Below, one piece after another: positions 25,357-33,886 of a DNA stretch of 64,000 nt. The position numbers and the translations under genes are program-made. Positions within the stretch are counted from its first letter, which is position 1, and the number at the start of each line of letters is the position of its first letter. The DNA is from an uncultured Eubacteriales bacterium (GTDB taxonomy: Bacteria > Bacillota > Clostridia > Oscillospirales > Acutalibacteraceae). The stretch lies in NCBI GenBank assembly GCA_910584745.1, contig CAJUDG010000002.1, positions 1 to 64,000 on the forward strand, in the 5' to 3' direction. A model generated the notes under the pieces. That model saw nothing but the letters and a program-made list of their open reading frames with translations. It was not told the DNA's origin and made no database searches.

Positions 25357-26934
25357 ATGGATTTCTGTTTTTCCAAGACCTCTCCCATCGTGGAGACCAA
25401 AAAGGGCAAGCTTAGGGGCTTCCACTTCAAGGGCGTGGACCACTTCTACGGCATACGCTACGCAAAGGCCAAGCGCTTTCAGATGCCCGAGCCCGTGGAC
25501 CCCTGGGAGGGCGTTAAGGACGCGGGCAGCTACGGCATGAACTGCCCGGTGCTTTCTGAGCCCCAGCCCATGGGAGAGGTGATGATAGCCCACCGCTTCT
25601 GGCCCAGCTCTGAGCACTGCCAGTACTTGAACGTGTGGACCTCCTCCTGCGACCCGGCGGCCAAGAAGCCCGTTATGTTCTGGATACACGGCGGCGGCTA
25701 CTCGGCGGGGTCCGGCATAGAGCAGGTCTGCTATGACGGCTACAACCTTGCGAAGGACGACGATGTGGTGGTGGTCACCGTGAACCACAGGCTCAACGCC
25801 TTCGGCTATCTTGACATGTCCGCCTTCGGCGAGAAGTACAGGAACTCCGTCAATGTGGGCATGGCCGACCTGGTGGAGGCCCTGCGTTGGGTGCGGGACA
25901 ACATCGCGAGCTTCGGCGGCGATCCTGACAACGTCACCATCTTCGGCCAGTCCGGCGGCGGCGCCAAGGTCACCGTGCTGGGCCAGATACCCGAGGCCGA
26001 CGGCCTGTTCCACAAGGCCATAGTCATGTCCGGCGTCATGGGCCCCGGCATGGGCGGCAGCGCCGTGGAGGGCAAGGAGCTGGTGCTGGAGATAATAAAG
26101 CAGCTGAACATACCCGAGAGCGAGGCGGGGCGCCTTGAGAAGGTGCCCACGGCCCAGTTTATCTGGGCGGTGAACAGGGCCGTCAGGAGCCTTTATAAGC
26201 AGGGCAAGCACGTGAACTGGGGACCCGCCCCCAACGACTACTACCTCTGCGACCCGCTGGAGAAGGACTTCACAGAGAGCTCTCTGAAGGTGCCCACAAT
26301 GGTGGGCTCGGTTATAGCTGAGTTCGCCTTTGGACCCGGCAGGGATATAAAGAACATGACAAAAGAGGACAGCGAGAAGCTGGTCAAGGACTTCTACGGC
26401 CCCGAGGGCGGGGAGAAGGTCCTCAAGGAGTTTGGGCGCATCTATCCCGAGACCAACCCGGCCTTTGCCGTGGACGCGGACGACATGTTCCTGGCCCCCA
26501 CGGTGGACTATGTGAAGAAGAAGGGCAGGGAGGCCAGCGCCCCGGTGTACAACTACCTGTTCGCCAAGGTCTTCGACTATGACGGCGGCAAGGCGGCCTG
26601 GCACTGCTCTGACATACCCTACTTCTTCGGCAACGGCGAGATGGTGCCCGTCTGCCACCAGGAGAACTGGGAGCAGCTGCAAAAGGTCATGCGCGGGGCC
26701 TTCGTGAACTTCGCCCGCACCGGCGACCCCAACACCGAGGGCCTGCCCAGGTGGGAGAAGTGCACAGGCGGCGACATGGTCACCATGGTATTTGACGACC
26801 GCTGCCGCACTGAGGTGAACATGCAGGACGAGCTTCTGCGGCTGATGGCCGAGTATAAGCCGAAGTTCAATTTCGAGTTCGGCGCGCCCTCTGATGACGA
26901 GGACGAGGAGGGCGGCAGCGCCTGGATATTCTAA
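25357..26934 (+). CDS. Type B carboxylesterase family protein
   Basis: 525-residue alpha/beta hydrolase of the carboxylesterase type B family. The oxyanion-hole motif HGGGY is at ~110 and the nucleophile elbow GQSGGG at ~196-201 carries the catalytic Ser. The His is expected in AAWHCSDIPYFF (~410), and an acid in the central region. No signal peptide, so cytosolic. I chose ATG 25357 with AAGGAG 9 nt upstream; ATG 25351 is only 3 nt from it. The C-terminus is Asp/Glu-rich (DDEDEEGG). Substrate unknown; ester detoxification or side-chain hydrolysis are plausible. Confidence 0.9.
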   Translation: MDFCFSKTSPIVETKKGKLRGFHFKGVDHFYGIRYAKAKRFQMPEPVDPWEGVKDAGSYGMNCPVLSEPQPMGEVMIAHRFWPSSEHCQYLNVWTSSCDPAAKKPVMFWIHGGGYSAGSGIEQVCYDGYNLAKDDDVVVVTVNHRLNAFGYLDMSAFGEKYRNSVNVGMADLVEALRWVRDNIASFGGDPDNVTIFGQSGGGAKVTVLGQIPEADGLFHKAIVMSGVMGPGMGGSAVEGKELVLEIIKQLNIPESEAGRLEKVPTAQFIWAVNRAVRSLYKQGKHVNWGPAPNDYYLCDPLEKDFTESSLKVPTMVGSVIAEFAFGPGRDIKNMTKEDSEKLVKDFYGPEGGEKVLKEFGRIYPETNPAFAVDADDMFLAPTVDYVKKKGREASAPVYNYLFAKVFDYDGGKAAWHCSDIPYFFGNGEMVPVCHQENWEQLQKVMRGAFVNFARTGDPNTEGLPRWEKCTGGDMVTMVFDDRCRTEVNMQDELLRLMAEYKPKFNFEFGAPSDDEDEEGGSAWIF

Positions 26935-26958
26935 GGCGGCCGGAAAGTTCGGATCAAA

Positions 26959-26989
26959 GAAGGGGACTTCTGAAAAGAAGTCCCCTTTG
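26959..26989 (+). terminator. Rho-independent terminator
   Basis: GGGGACTTC-TGAAAA-GAAGTCCCC followed by TTT, 25 nt after the esterase stop. Confidence 0.88.
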
Positions 26990-27023
26990 GGTCTTTTAGG
27001 AGGGATATCCCTCCGGGTGCAGG

Positions 27024-27173
27024 TCACTCCTGGTCCTTGGCGTCGGCAATGGTGTCAAGCCACCGGCACAGTTCCTCTTTTGTAAAGGTTTCCTTGTCGC
27101 CGTTGCTTATCAGCCGCCGGAGGTCGTAGATAGTGGCCTTCTGGATGTCCTTGCGCTCTTTTTCAGTTGGCAT
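27024..27173 (-). CDS. Small conserved hypothetical protein (49 aa)
   Basis: 49-residue protein, MPTEKERKDIQKATIYDLRR and then a helix-rich end (EELCRWLDTIADAKDQ). AAAGGAGG lies 9 nt before the ATG. Charged, soluble and helical. It has no recognised domain, but the strong ribosome site supports it. Its 3' end is convergent with the esterase terminator. Confidence 0.7.
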   Translation of the reverse strand: MPTEKERKDIQKATIYDLRRLISNGDKETFTKEELCRWLDTIADAKDQE

Positions 27174-27292
27174 GTCTAAAATCCTCCTTTCTTTATCCTT
27201 ATGATAGCAGAAATTTTGAAAAAAATCAAGCCCGCCGCCCCAAAACGCCCTAAAAAGCGTACAAAACTCCCGCCCCAACAGAATCTTGGGGC

Positions 27293-27321
27293 TTGCTATT
27301 TGCCTTGATATGTAATATAAT
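27293..27321 (+). promoter_or_regulatory. Promoter of the phosphorelay operon
   Basis: TTGCTA (27293-27298), 17-nt spacer, TATAAT (27316-27321), about 35 nt before the start of the response-regulator gene. Confidence 0.75.
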
Positions 27322-27361
27322 GATACATAAGATTTTTTGCGCGAAAGGGGCTTGTACCAGG

Positions 27362-29497
27362 ATGGATGGTAAAAAGCGCAGACAGAAGATACTTATTGTG
27401 GACGATTCGGAGATGAACCGCTCCATTTTGGTCGATATGCTCGGCGAGGAGTACGAGACCATCGAGGTGGAGAACGGCCTGATGGCGGTGAACGAGCTGC
27501 AGAAAAGGGCGGCGGAGATATCCCTGATGATGCTGGACATCGTCATGCCGCTTATGGACGGCCTTGAGGTGCTGGAGGTCATGAACAGGCGGCGCTGGAT
27601 AGAGACGGTGCCGGTGATAATGATCTCCGCGGAGACCACCTCCGACAGGATATCCCAGGCCCTGGAGATGGGCGTCACGGACTTTATAAGCCGGCCCTTC
27701 GACGCTAAGATAGTCCAGAGAAGGGTGCTGAACACCCTTTTAAGCTCCGCCAAGCAGACAGAGCTCGAAAACCTGGTGGCCGAGCAGATATACGAAAAAG
27801 AGCAGAACAGCCTTCTGATGATAGACATTTTGAGCCATATCGTGGAGTTCAGAAACGGCGAGAGCGGCCTGCACGTGGTCCATGTGCGTAGGCTTACAGA
27901 GGTGCTTCTGCGGCAGCTGGCCTCAAAGCGGCCGGACTATGAGCTGAACACGGCGAAGATCGCCCTTATCAGCGAGGCCTCGGCCCTTCATGATATCGGC
28001 AAGATAGCCATCGACGAGAAGATACTCAATAAGCCCGGGCGGCTTACTGACGAGGAGTTCAAGATAATGAAGCAGCACTCCTCCATCGGGGCCCAGATGC
28101 TGGACGGCCTTGGGGTGCACCAGGGGGAGCCCTTGGTGCGTATAGCCTATCAGATATGCCGCTGGCACCACGAGCGCTGGGACGGCCGGGGCTATCCTGA
28201 CGGCCTTGTAGGGGACGAGATACCCATCGCCGCCCAGGTGGTGGCCATGGCCGACGTGTACGACGCACTTACCAGCGAGCGGGTATATAAGTCGGCGTTC
28301 TCCCACGAGAAGGCCATCGAGATGATATGCAATAACGAATGCGGCAGCTTCAACCCGGTGCTTCTGGAGTGCCTGATGGAGGTCTCAGACACCATGCAGG
28401 AGGAGTTGAACTCTCCCGACGCGAGGGAGTCCTCCGGGGATTCCATAAGCAGCATTGTGGAGAAGATGTCCTCCCACAGCGAGCTGTCGGCCAGCACCCG
28501 CACCTTACAGCTTTTGGAGCACGAGAGGATGAAGTACAGCTTCTTCGCGGCCATGAGCAAGGAGATACAGTTCGAGTACACCGTTTCGCCCTCAATGGTC
28601 TCCCTGAACGCCTGGGGGGCCAGGAACCTGGGGCTGGACGAGGTGGTGATGGACCCCCTGGAGAACGAGAAGGTAAAGGGATATCTGAGCGAGGACCTGA
28701 GGGGGCAGCTGCACCAGGTGCTGATGTCCGCCACGCCCGAGGAGCCCATTGTCACCCTGGAGTGCAAGATGGAGCGGGACGGAGCCTTGAAGTGGTACAG
28801 GTTCGTCATGCAGGCTCTCTGGTCCGAGGACGAGCCGCCGGAGCTCCGGGGGGCCATAGGCAAGGCCGTGGACATCCACAGCTCCCGAAGCTATCTTGAG
28901 AATCTGGAGCGCAGGGCCTCTATGGACCAGCTTACGGGGCTTCTGAACCTTACAAGCGCCCAGACCCAGGCGGAGGCAAGGCTGAAGGAGAACCCCGAGG
29001 CGAAATATGCCCTGGCCTTCTTCGACTGCGACTATTTTAAAGACGCCAACAACACCTACGGGCACCTGTTCGGCAACCGCCTGCTGGTACACATAGCCGA
29101 AAGGCTAAGGCAGGTCACCAGAAGCGGCGACATCGTCTCCCGAGTGGGGGGCGACGAGTATATCATATTCATCCAGTACCACCAGGAGCTGGAGCCCACC
29201 ATACAGCGCATATACGGCGCGCTGCACGGCGAGGACTTCGGGGGATTCACCATTTCCATAAGCATGGGCGTGGCCACCACCGGGCAGGTGGGCCCGGACT
29301 TTACCGCGCTGATGGGCGCGGCGGACAAGGCCCTTTACGCCGTCAAGCAGGCGGGCAAGGGCCGGTACAAGTTCTATGACGGCAGGGAGACCTCGCTGAC
29401 CGAAGTCAGAGGGGAGAGCGTATACACCAACCAGTCAGAGATAATCGACTATGAGCCGGAGGACGGCGACCAATCAAAAGGGGGAGAAGAAAAATGA
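27362..29497 (+). CDS. Response regulator with HD-GYP and GGDEF domains
   Basis: 711-residue cytosolic signalling protein. Receiver domain ~8-130 with phospho-acceptor Asp in MMLDIVMP (~56). HD-GYP phosphodiesterase ~165-340 (ALHDIGKIAI and HHERWDGRGYPDG). A linker/PAS-like region follows at ~390-510. GGDEF ~530-690 has the signature VGGDEYIIF (~596) and a kept RxxD inhibitory site five residues upstream (RSGD). Both synthesis (GGDEF) and degradation (HD-GYP) of c-di-GMP are possible, with phosphorylation by the HPt/hybrid-kinase pair downstream as the likely switch. It overlaps the HPt gene by 4 nt. Confidence 0.92.
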   Translation: MDGKKRRQKILIVDDSEMNRSILVDMLGEEYETIEVENGLMAVNELQKRAAEISLMMLDIVMPLMDGLEVLEVMNRRRWIETVPVIMISAETTSDRISQALEMGVTDFISRPFDAKIVQRRVLNTLLSSAKQTELENLVAEQIYEKEQNSLLMIDILSHIVEFRNGESGLHVVHVRRLTEVLLRQLASKRPDYELNTAKIALISEASALHDIGKIAIDEKILNKPGRLTDEEFKIMKQHSSIGAQMLDGLGVHQGEPLVRIAYQICRWHHERWDGRGYPDGLVGDEIPIAAQVVAMADVYDALTSERVYKSAFSHEKAIEMICNNECGSFNPVLLECLMEVSDTMQEELNSPDARESSGDSISSIVEKMSSHSELSASTRTLQLLEHERMKYSFFAAMSKEIQFEYTVSPSMVSLNAWGARNLGLDEVVMDPLENEKVKGYLSEDLRGQLHQVLMSATPEEPIVTLECKMERDGALKWYRFVMQALWSEDEPPELRGAIGKAVDIHSSRSYLENLERRASMDQLTGLLNLTSAQTQAEARLKENPEAKYALAFFDCDYFKDANNTYGHLFGNRLLVHIAERLRQVTRSGDIVSRVGGDEYIIFIQYHQELEPTIQRIYGALHGEDFGGFTISISMGVATTGQVGPDFTALMGAADKALYAVKQAGKGRYKFYDGRETSLTEVRGESVYTNQSEIIDYEPEDGDQSKGGEEK

Positions 29498-29850
29498 CCT
29501 TGCAGGAATGTTATGAGAAGCTGGGCGGGGACTATGCGGCGGTGAGCGCGCGGCTGCCAAGCGAGAAGTTCATCCAGAAGTACGTGCTGAAGTTCGCGGA
29601 CGACAAGACCATGGAGCTGTTGGAGTCATCCTTTGCGGGGGGCGATTATGACGAGGCCTTCAGGGCCGCCCACACCATAAAGGGCATGTGCCAGAACCTG
29701 GGCTTTGCAAGACTGGAGGAGTCCAGCTCCGCCCTGACCGAGGCCCTGCGCGGGGGAAAGTCCCCCGGGGCGGGGGAGCTGTACGAGAAGGTGCAGAAGG
29801 ACTACAGACAGACCGCAGACGCCATCAGGGAGTATAAATCCGGGCTGTGA
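29494..29850 (+). CDS. HPt (histidine phosphotransfer) protein
   Basis: 118-residue HPt domain. The phospho-accepting His is in AAHTIKGMCQNLGF (~residue 59), on a four-helix bundle. GGGGGAGAAG precedes the ATG, which overlaps the previous stop (ATGA). It should shuttle phosphate from the hybrid kinase to the receiver of the HD-GYP/GGDEF protein, as all three genes are adjacent and in the same direction. Confidence 0.9.
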   Translation: MTLQECYEKLGGDYAAVSARLPSEKFIQKYVLKFADDKTMELLESSFAGGDYDEAFRAAHTIKGMCQNLGFARLEESSSALTEALRGGKSPGAGELYEKVQKDYRQTADAIREYKSGL

Positions 29851-29861
29851 GGGGTTTCACC

Positions 29862-32519
29862 GTGAAAAAAGAGAATGAAAAGAAGAGGGGCGGCCCCAGC
29901 CGGTTCCTGATAGGGAGCTTCCTTGGTATTATCGCCCTTACATTTGCGGTATTCGTGGTTCTGGCCCATTTTCTGGACAATATGAGCGCGGACACCATAA
30001 GCCAGGTGGGGGAGGTGTATATGAAGAACCTCTCTCAGCAGATATCCATGCACTTCCAGACCACTATAGACCTGCGCCTTGATCAGGTGCAGACCATTGT
30101 CAGCGACGTCCGGCCGGAGTTCGAGCGGGGGAATGTCACAAGACAGCAGGTCCTGGAGGAGCTGGAGGCCAGCAGCAAGGCCAGGGGCTTTGTGCAGCTG
30201 GGGCTATTGTCCTATGACGGGGAGTTCGAGATGATATACGGCGACCCGCTGCATATTACCGACCCGGACCCCTTCCTTCACTCCCTGACAGAGGGCCAGG
30301 CAAAGGTGGCCGTAGGGAAGGACCCGAAAGAGGAGGACAGGAACATGGTCCTTCTGGGGGTGCCGGCGGACTACCTTATGAAGGACGGCTCGCCGTGTCT
30401 GGCGCTGGTTGCCACCACCGATACGGATTACATAAAGGAGACCCTGTCCCTTGAGGCCAACGACTCCCTGGTATACTCCTTTATCATCCGTGGGGACGGC
30501 AGCTTTGTCATACGCACCGGCGGGGCCTTCAGGCAGAGCTATTTCGACCGGGTGCGCAATATCTATACGGACGTAAACGGCCTTACCGCCGAGCAGTATA
30601 TAGTGGACATCAGCGCGGCCATAAAGGATGGCAGGGACTACTCCTCCGAGTTCACCATGGAGAGCGGCGAGCGAAGACGGATATTCGGCACGCCCCTTGC
30701 CTATTCCGAGTGGTATCTTCTGACCTTCATGCCCTACGGTCAGGTGAACAGCAGCATAGACCACCTGGGACAGATGTTCCTGCGGGCGTCCTTTGTCTGC
30801 TGCGCGGTGATATTCGCGGCCTTCGGGGTGGTATTCTTTCTGTACCTCAGGATAAACCGCAGGCAGCTGGCCGCTATGGAGGAGGCCAGAGAGGCCGCGG
30901 AAAACGCCCTGACCCTGGCGGTGGACGCCAGAAGGGAGGCAGAGCGGGCACGGCAGAATGCCGAGCGGGCCACAAAGGCCAAGAGCGAGTTCCTTTCGAA
31001 CATGAGCCACGATATTCGCACGCCTATGAACGCCATTGTGGGCATGACGGCCATTGCCACGGCAAATATAGACAATACCAAGCAGGTGCAGAGCTGCCTG
31101 CATAAGATAACCACATCCAGCCGGCATCTTCTGGGGCTGATAAACGACGTGCTTGACATGTCGAAGATAGAGAGCGGCAAGATGACCCTCTCCTACGACC
31201 GGGTGTCCCTTCGGGAGCTGATGGAGAGCATTGTCAGCATCGTGCAGCCCCAGGTGAAGGCGAAGCGCCAGGAGTTCGGGGTGTCCATAATGGACATCTC
31301 GGCGGAGAATGTGCTGACCGACAGCGTGCGGCTGAACCAGGTGCTTCTGAACCTTCTCTCAAACGCCGTGAAGTTCACCCCGGAGGGTGGGCATATCCAG
31401 GTGAGCCTGAAGGAGGAGCCGTCTCCCAGGGGGGAGGACCGTGTAAGGGTGCTGCTCTGCGTACAGGACAACGGCATAGGCATGTCGCCGGAGTTTATGG
31501 AGCATATCTTCGACTCCTTCGCCCGGGAGGACAGCGCCCGGGTCCACAGGACCGAGGGCACGGGCCTTGGCATGGCCATCACCAAGTACATAGTGGACGC
31601 CATGGGCGGCGATATGAAGGTGAAGTCAAAACAGGGCGAAGGCACGGAGTTCCTCCTGACCCTGGATATGGAAATAGCCGACGCGCCGGAGGCCGATATG
31701 GTCCTGCCGCCCTGGAACATGCTGGTGGTGGACGACGACAAGCTGCTCTGTGAGAGCACCGTGAAGGCCCTTGGCTCCATCGGCATCAGCGCGGACTGGA
31801 CCCTATCGGGGGAATCCGCCATAAAGATGGTGGAGGAGAGGCACAGGAGGCGGGAGGACTATCACATCATCCTGCTGGACTGGAAGCTGCCGGATATGGA
31901 CGGCATAGCCACGGCCAGGGAGCTCAGAAGAAGGCTAGGGGACAATAATATACCAATACTGATAATCTCGGCCTATGACTGGAGCGACATCGAGAAGGAG
32001 GCCAAGGCCGCCGGGGTAAGCGGGTTCATAAGCAAGCCCCTCTTCAAGTCCACCCTTTTCTATGGGCTACGGGGCTATGCCGGAATGGAGATGAGCCCGG
32101 AGGTCATAAAGGACGACGGCAAGGAGAGCTTCTCCTTTGACGGCACCAGGGTGCTGGTGGCCGAGGACAACGAGCTGAACTGGGAGATCGCCAGCGAGCT
32201 GCTGGGTGAATTCGGGCTGCAGCTGGACTGGGCCGAGAACGGTCAGATATGCGTGGACATGATAGAAAACTCAGAGCCCGGCACCTATAAGGCGGTGCTC
32301 ATGGACATCCGTATGCCGGTGATGAACGGATTCGAGGCCACAAAGGTCATAAGGAAGATGGACAGGTCCGATAAGGATATGCCCATTATCGCCATGACCG
32401 CGGACGCATTCTCTGAGGACGTGCAGAAGTGCATGGAGGCCGGCATGAACGCCCATGTGGCAAAGCCCATTGATGTACGCGAGGTATGCAGGCTTTTGAA
32501 AAAGTACCTGGAGATGTAG
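29862..32519 (+). CDS. Membrane hybrid sensor histidine kinase, two receivers
   Basis: 885-residue hybrid kinase. N-terminal membrane helix ~15-40, an extracytoplasmic sensor of Cache/PDC type (~45-300), second helix ~305-330 (VCCAVIFAAFGVVFFLYL), coiled coil ~335-370. HisKA has FLSNMSHDIRTPMN (His ~380). HATPase has DNGIGMS and GTGLGMAI. Two receivers follow, with Asp in ILLDWKLPDMDG (~671) and VLMDIRMPVMNG (~812). I chose GTG 29862 with GAGGGG 7 nt upstream rather than the GTG overlapping the HPt stop (29847). No signal was identified. Forms a phosphorelay with the two genes upstream. Confidence 0.92.
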   Translation: MKKENEKKRGGPSRFLIGSFLGIIALTFAVFVVLAHFLDNMSADTISQVGEVYMKNLSQQISMHFQTTIDLRLDQVQTIVSDVRPEFERGNVTRQQVLEELEASSKARGFVQLGLLSYDGEFEMIYGDPLHITDPDPFLHSLTEGQAKVAVGKDPKEEDRNMVLLGVPADYLMKDGSPCLALVATTDTDYIKETLSLEANDSLVYSFIIRGDGSFVIRTGGAFRQSYFDRVRNIYTDVNGLTAEQYIVDISAAIKDGRDYSSEFTMESGERRRIFGTPLAYSEWYLLTFMPYGQVNSSIDHLGQMFLRASFVCCAVIFAAFGVVFFLYLRINRRQLAAMEEAREAAENALTLAVDARREAERARQNAERATKAKSEFLSNMSHDIRTPMNAIVGMTAIATANIDNTKQVQSCLHKITTSSRHLLGLINDVLDMSKIESGKMTLSYDRVSLRELMESIVSIVQPQVKAKRQEFGVSIMDISAENVLTDSVRLNQVLLNLLSNAVKFTPEGGHIQVSLKEEPSPRGEDRVRVLLCVQDNGIGMSPEFMEHIFDSFAREDSARVHRTEGTGLGMAITKYIVDAMGGDMKVKSKQGEGTEFLLTLDMEIADAPEADMVLPPWNMLVVDDDKLLCESTVKALGSIGISADWTLSGESAIKMVEERHRRREDYHIILLDWKLPDMDGIATARELRRRLGDNNIPILIISAYDWSDIEKEAKAAGVSGFISKPLFKSTLFYGLRGYAGMEMSPEVIKDDGKESFSFDGTRVLVAEDNELNWEIASELLGEFGLQLDWAENGQICVDMIENSEPGTYKAVLMDIRMPVMNGFEATKVIRKMDRSDKDMPIIAMTADAFSEDVQKCMEAGMNAHVAKPIDVREVCRLLKKYLEM

Positions 32520-32531
32520 GGCAAAAAATCA

Positions 32532-32625
32532 GCCCTTTGGGGATCTCTCGCTCCCCAAAGGGCAAGCAGCCGGAGCCTGGCGGGGACATTCCTCGGATTC
32601 TGGACAGTGGCTGCTCAGGCTCCGG
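32532..32625. repeat. Two adjacent strong hairpins
   Basis: GCCCTTTGGGGA (32532-32543)/TCCCCAAAGGGC (32552-32563) is a perfect 12-bp stem; CCGGAGCCTG (32570-32579)/CAGGCTCCGG (32616-32625) is a perfect 10-bp stem with a 36-nt loop. The first may terminate the kinase operon; the second lacks a T tract. A structured RNA or intergenic repeat is possible. Between 32626 and the secG promoter I see nothing else. Confidence 0.55.
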
Positions 32626-32756
32626 CCCTATTGGGCGATATCCTTTCCAGGCACGCAAACGCTTCCGTGCCGCTATCCCTATTGTAACCGCAACGCCGGG
32701 ACCTATTCATCCGGGCGAAAATATTTCTAAAATTTTTGCAAATTGGCCCATAGGGC

Positions 32757-32785
32757 TTGCAAAAACGCTTTTGGCATGATATTAT
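32757..32785 (+). promoter_or_regulatory. Promoter of secG
   Basis: TTGCAA (32757-32762), 17-nt spacer, TATTAT (32780-32785), about 40 nt before the secG start. Confidence 0.7.
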
Positions 32786-32830
32786 ATATACCGTGACTAA
32801 GCAGCCTGTCGCTGCAAGGAGGAATAAAAA

Positions 32831-33079
32831 ATGACAGTTTTTGAGATCATATTCGCCGTGGCCCTGCTTATCTTCTCGGTGGCGATAATCCTGGTGGTGC
32901 TCTTACAGGAGGGCAACCAGAAGAACATGGGCGCCATCACCGGCGCCGCGGACACCTTCCTGTCAAAGAATAAGGCCCGCTCTGTGGACGCCTTCCTGTC
33001 CCGCTGGACAAAGGCCATTGCCGTGGGCTTCTTTGTGCTGGTAATCGTGGCCAACGCCGTGATGTACTTCGTGAAGTGA
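32831..33079 (+). CDS. secG: SecG, preprotein translocase subunit
   Basis: 82-residue membrane protein with two helices (~4-24 and ~58-80) around a cytosolic loop with the SecG motif LQEGNQKNMGAITGAADTF and LSRWTKAIAV. It joins SecY/SecE in the membrane and aids the Sec translocation cycle. AAGGAGG precedes the ATG. Length matches the family (~75-85). Confidence 0.93.
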   Translation: MTVFEIIFAVALLIFSVAIILVVLLQEGNQKNMGAITGAADTFLSKNKARSVDAFLSRWTKAIAVGFFVLVIVANAVMYFVK

Positions 33080-33100
33080 GAAGCTTTGTCATAAGAAGAC

Positions 33101-33126
33101 GCCTCGCCGCAAGCGGGGCTTTTTCG
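33101..33126 (+). terminator. Terminator after secG
   Basis: GCCTCGC-CGCAA-GCGGGGC (one G-T pair) followed by TTTTT. Confidence 0.75.
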
Positions 33127-33149
33127 TTGTGTATCGGGAGGGCCGGGAT

Positions 33150-33878
33150 ATGATAAGGCTTGTGGGCGGCCCCCGGGAGCGGGCGGAGCTTATGGACATT
33201 TGCGCTGGCAGCGCTTTTGGCTGCAAGCTTCGGGCCGTGGCGCTGGCTTATGGCTTTGAGCGGGATTTCGCCCGGTTCTGGACGGACGGCGGTGCGGCCT
33301 ACTGCCTGCTGGACGGCGGGCTCTCCATAGCGGGCAGGCCTGCGGACCTGGAGGAGTCTCGGGAGTTTCTGGACGTGCTGGGCCCCGCCAGCGTGTTCTG
33401 TGAGAGAAAGCTTGCCGGGGAGCTGGGGCTGGCGGTGAGCACAGAGGGCGCGGTGATGGCGAAGGACCTGCCGGATGGCAGGCCGGAGGTATTTCCCGCC
33501 CCTGGGCTCAGGGAGGTCCACGCCCTTTTGACAGCCACCGGGATGCCGCTGGAATTCGAGCCCTTCTATCTGGATATGTCCCATAGAGTGCGGCACGGGG
33601 CGGCTCTGGCCTTGGGGGAGTACGTCTGTGGGGAGCTGGTGGGCTGCGCGGTGGTATCCGCTGTGGCAGGGGGCGAGGCCGTGCTGTCGGCACTGGCCGT
33701 GCGGGAGGACATGCGCGGGCAGGGCCTTGGCAAGAGGCTTGTGGGGAATGTCGGGCGGGCGCTGCCAGGGCATAGGCTCTACCTCTTTAGGGAGAGCGGC
33801 AGGAACCGGGAGTTTTATGAGAAGCTGGGCTTTGCGGAAGTTGGCCGCTGGTGCCAGCATGATCTAATAGAAAGGTGA
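33150..33878 (+). CDS. GNAT family acetyltransferase
   Basis: 242-residue protein whose C-terminal ~90 residues form a GNAT fold (VLSALAVREDMRGQGLGKRL with the acetyl-CoA loop RGQGLGK at ~190; SGRNREFYEKLGF near the end). The N-terminal ~110 residues are less typical. The ATG at 33150 has GGGAGGG upstream. It runs into the PLP-enzyme gene with only ~8 nt between. Substrate unknown. Confidence 0.85.
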   Translation: MIRLVGGPRERAELMDICAGSAFGCKLRAVALAYGFERDFARFWTDGGAAYCLLDGGLSIAGRPADLEESREFLDVLGPASVFCERKLAGELGLAVSTEGAVMAKDLPDGRPEVFPAPGLREVHALLTATGMPLEFEPFYLDMSHRVRHGAALALGEYVCGELVGCAVVSAVAGGEAVLSALAVREDMRGQGLGKRLVGNVGRALPGHRLYLFRESGRNREFYEKLGFAEVGRWCQHDLIER

Positions 33879-33886
33879 TTTTTTGT

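Noticed and set aside
25252..27027. 591-codon frame opposite the esterase
   Set aside because: His/Val/Leu-rich shadow of a real catalytic gene; no ribosome site.
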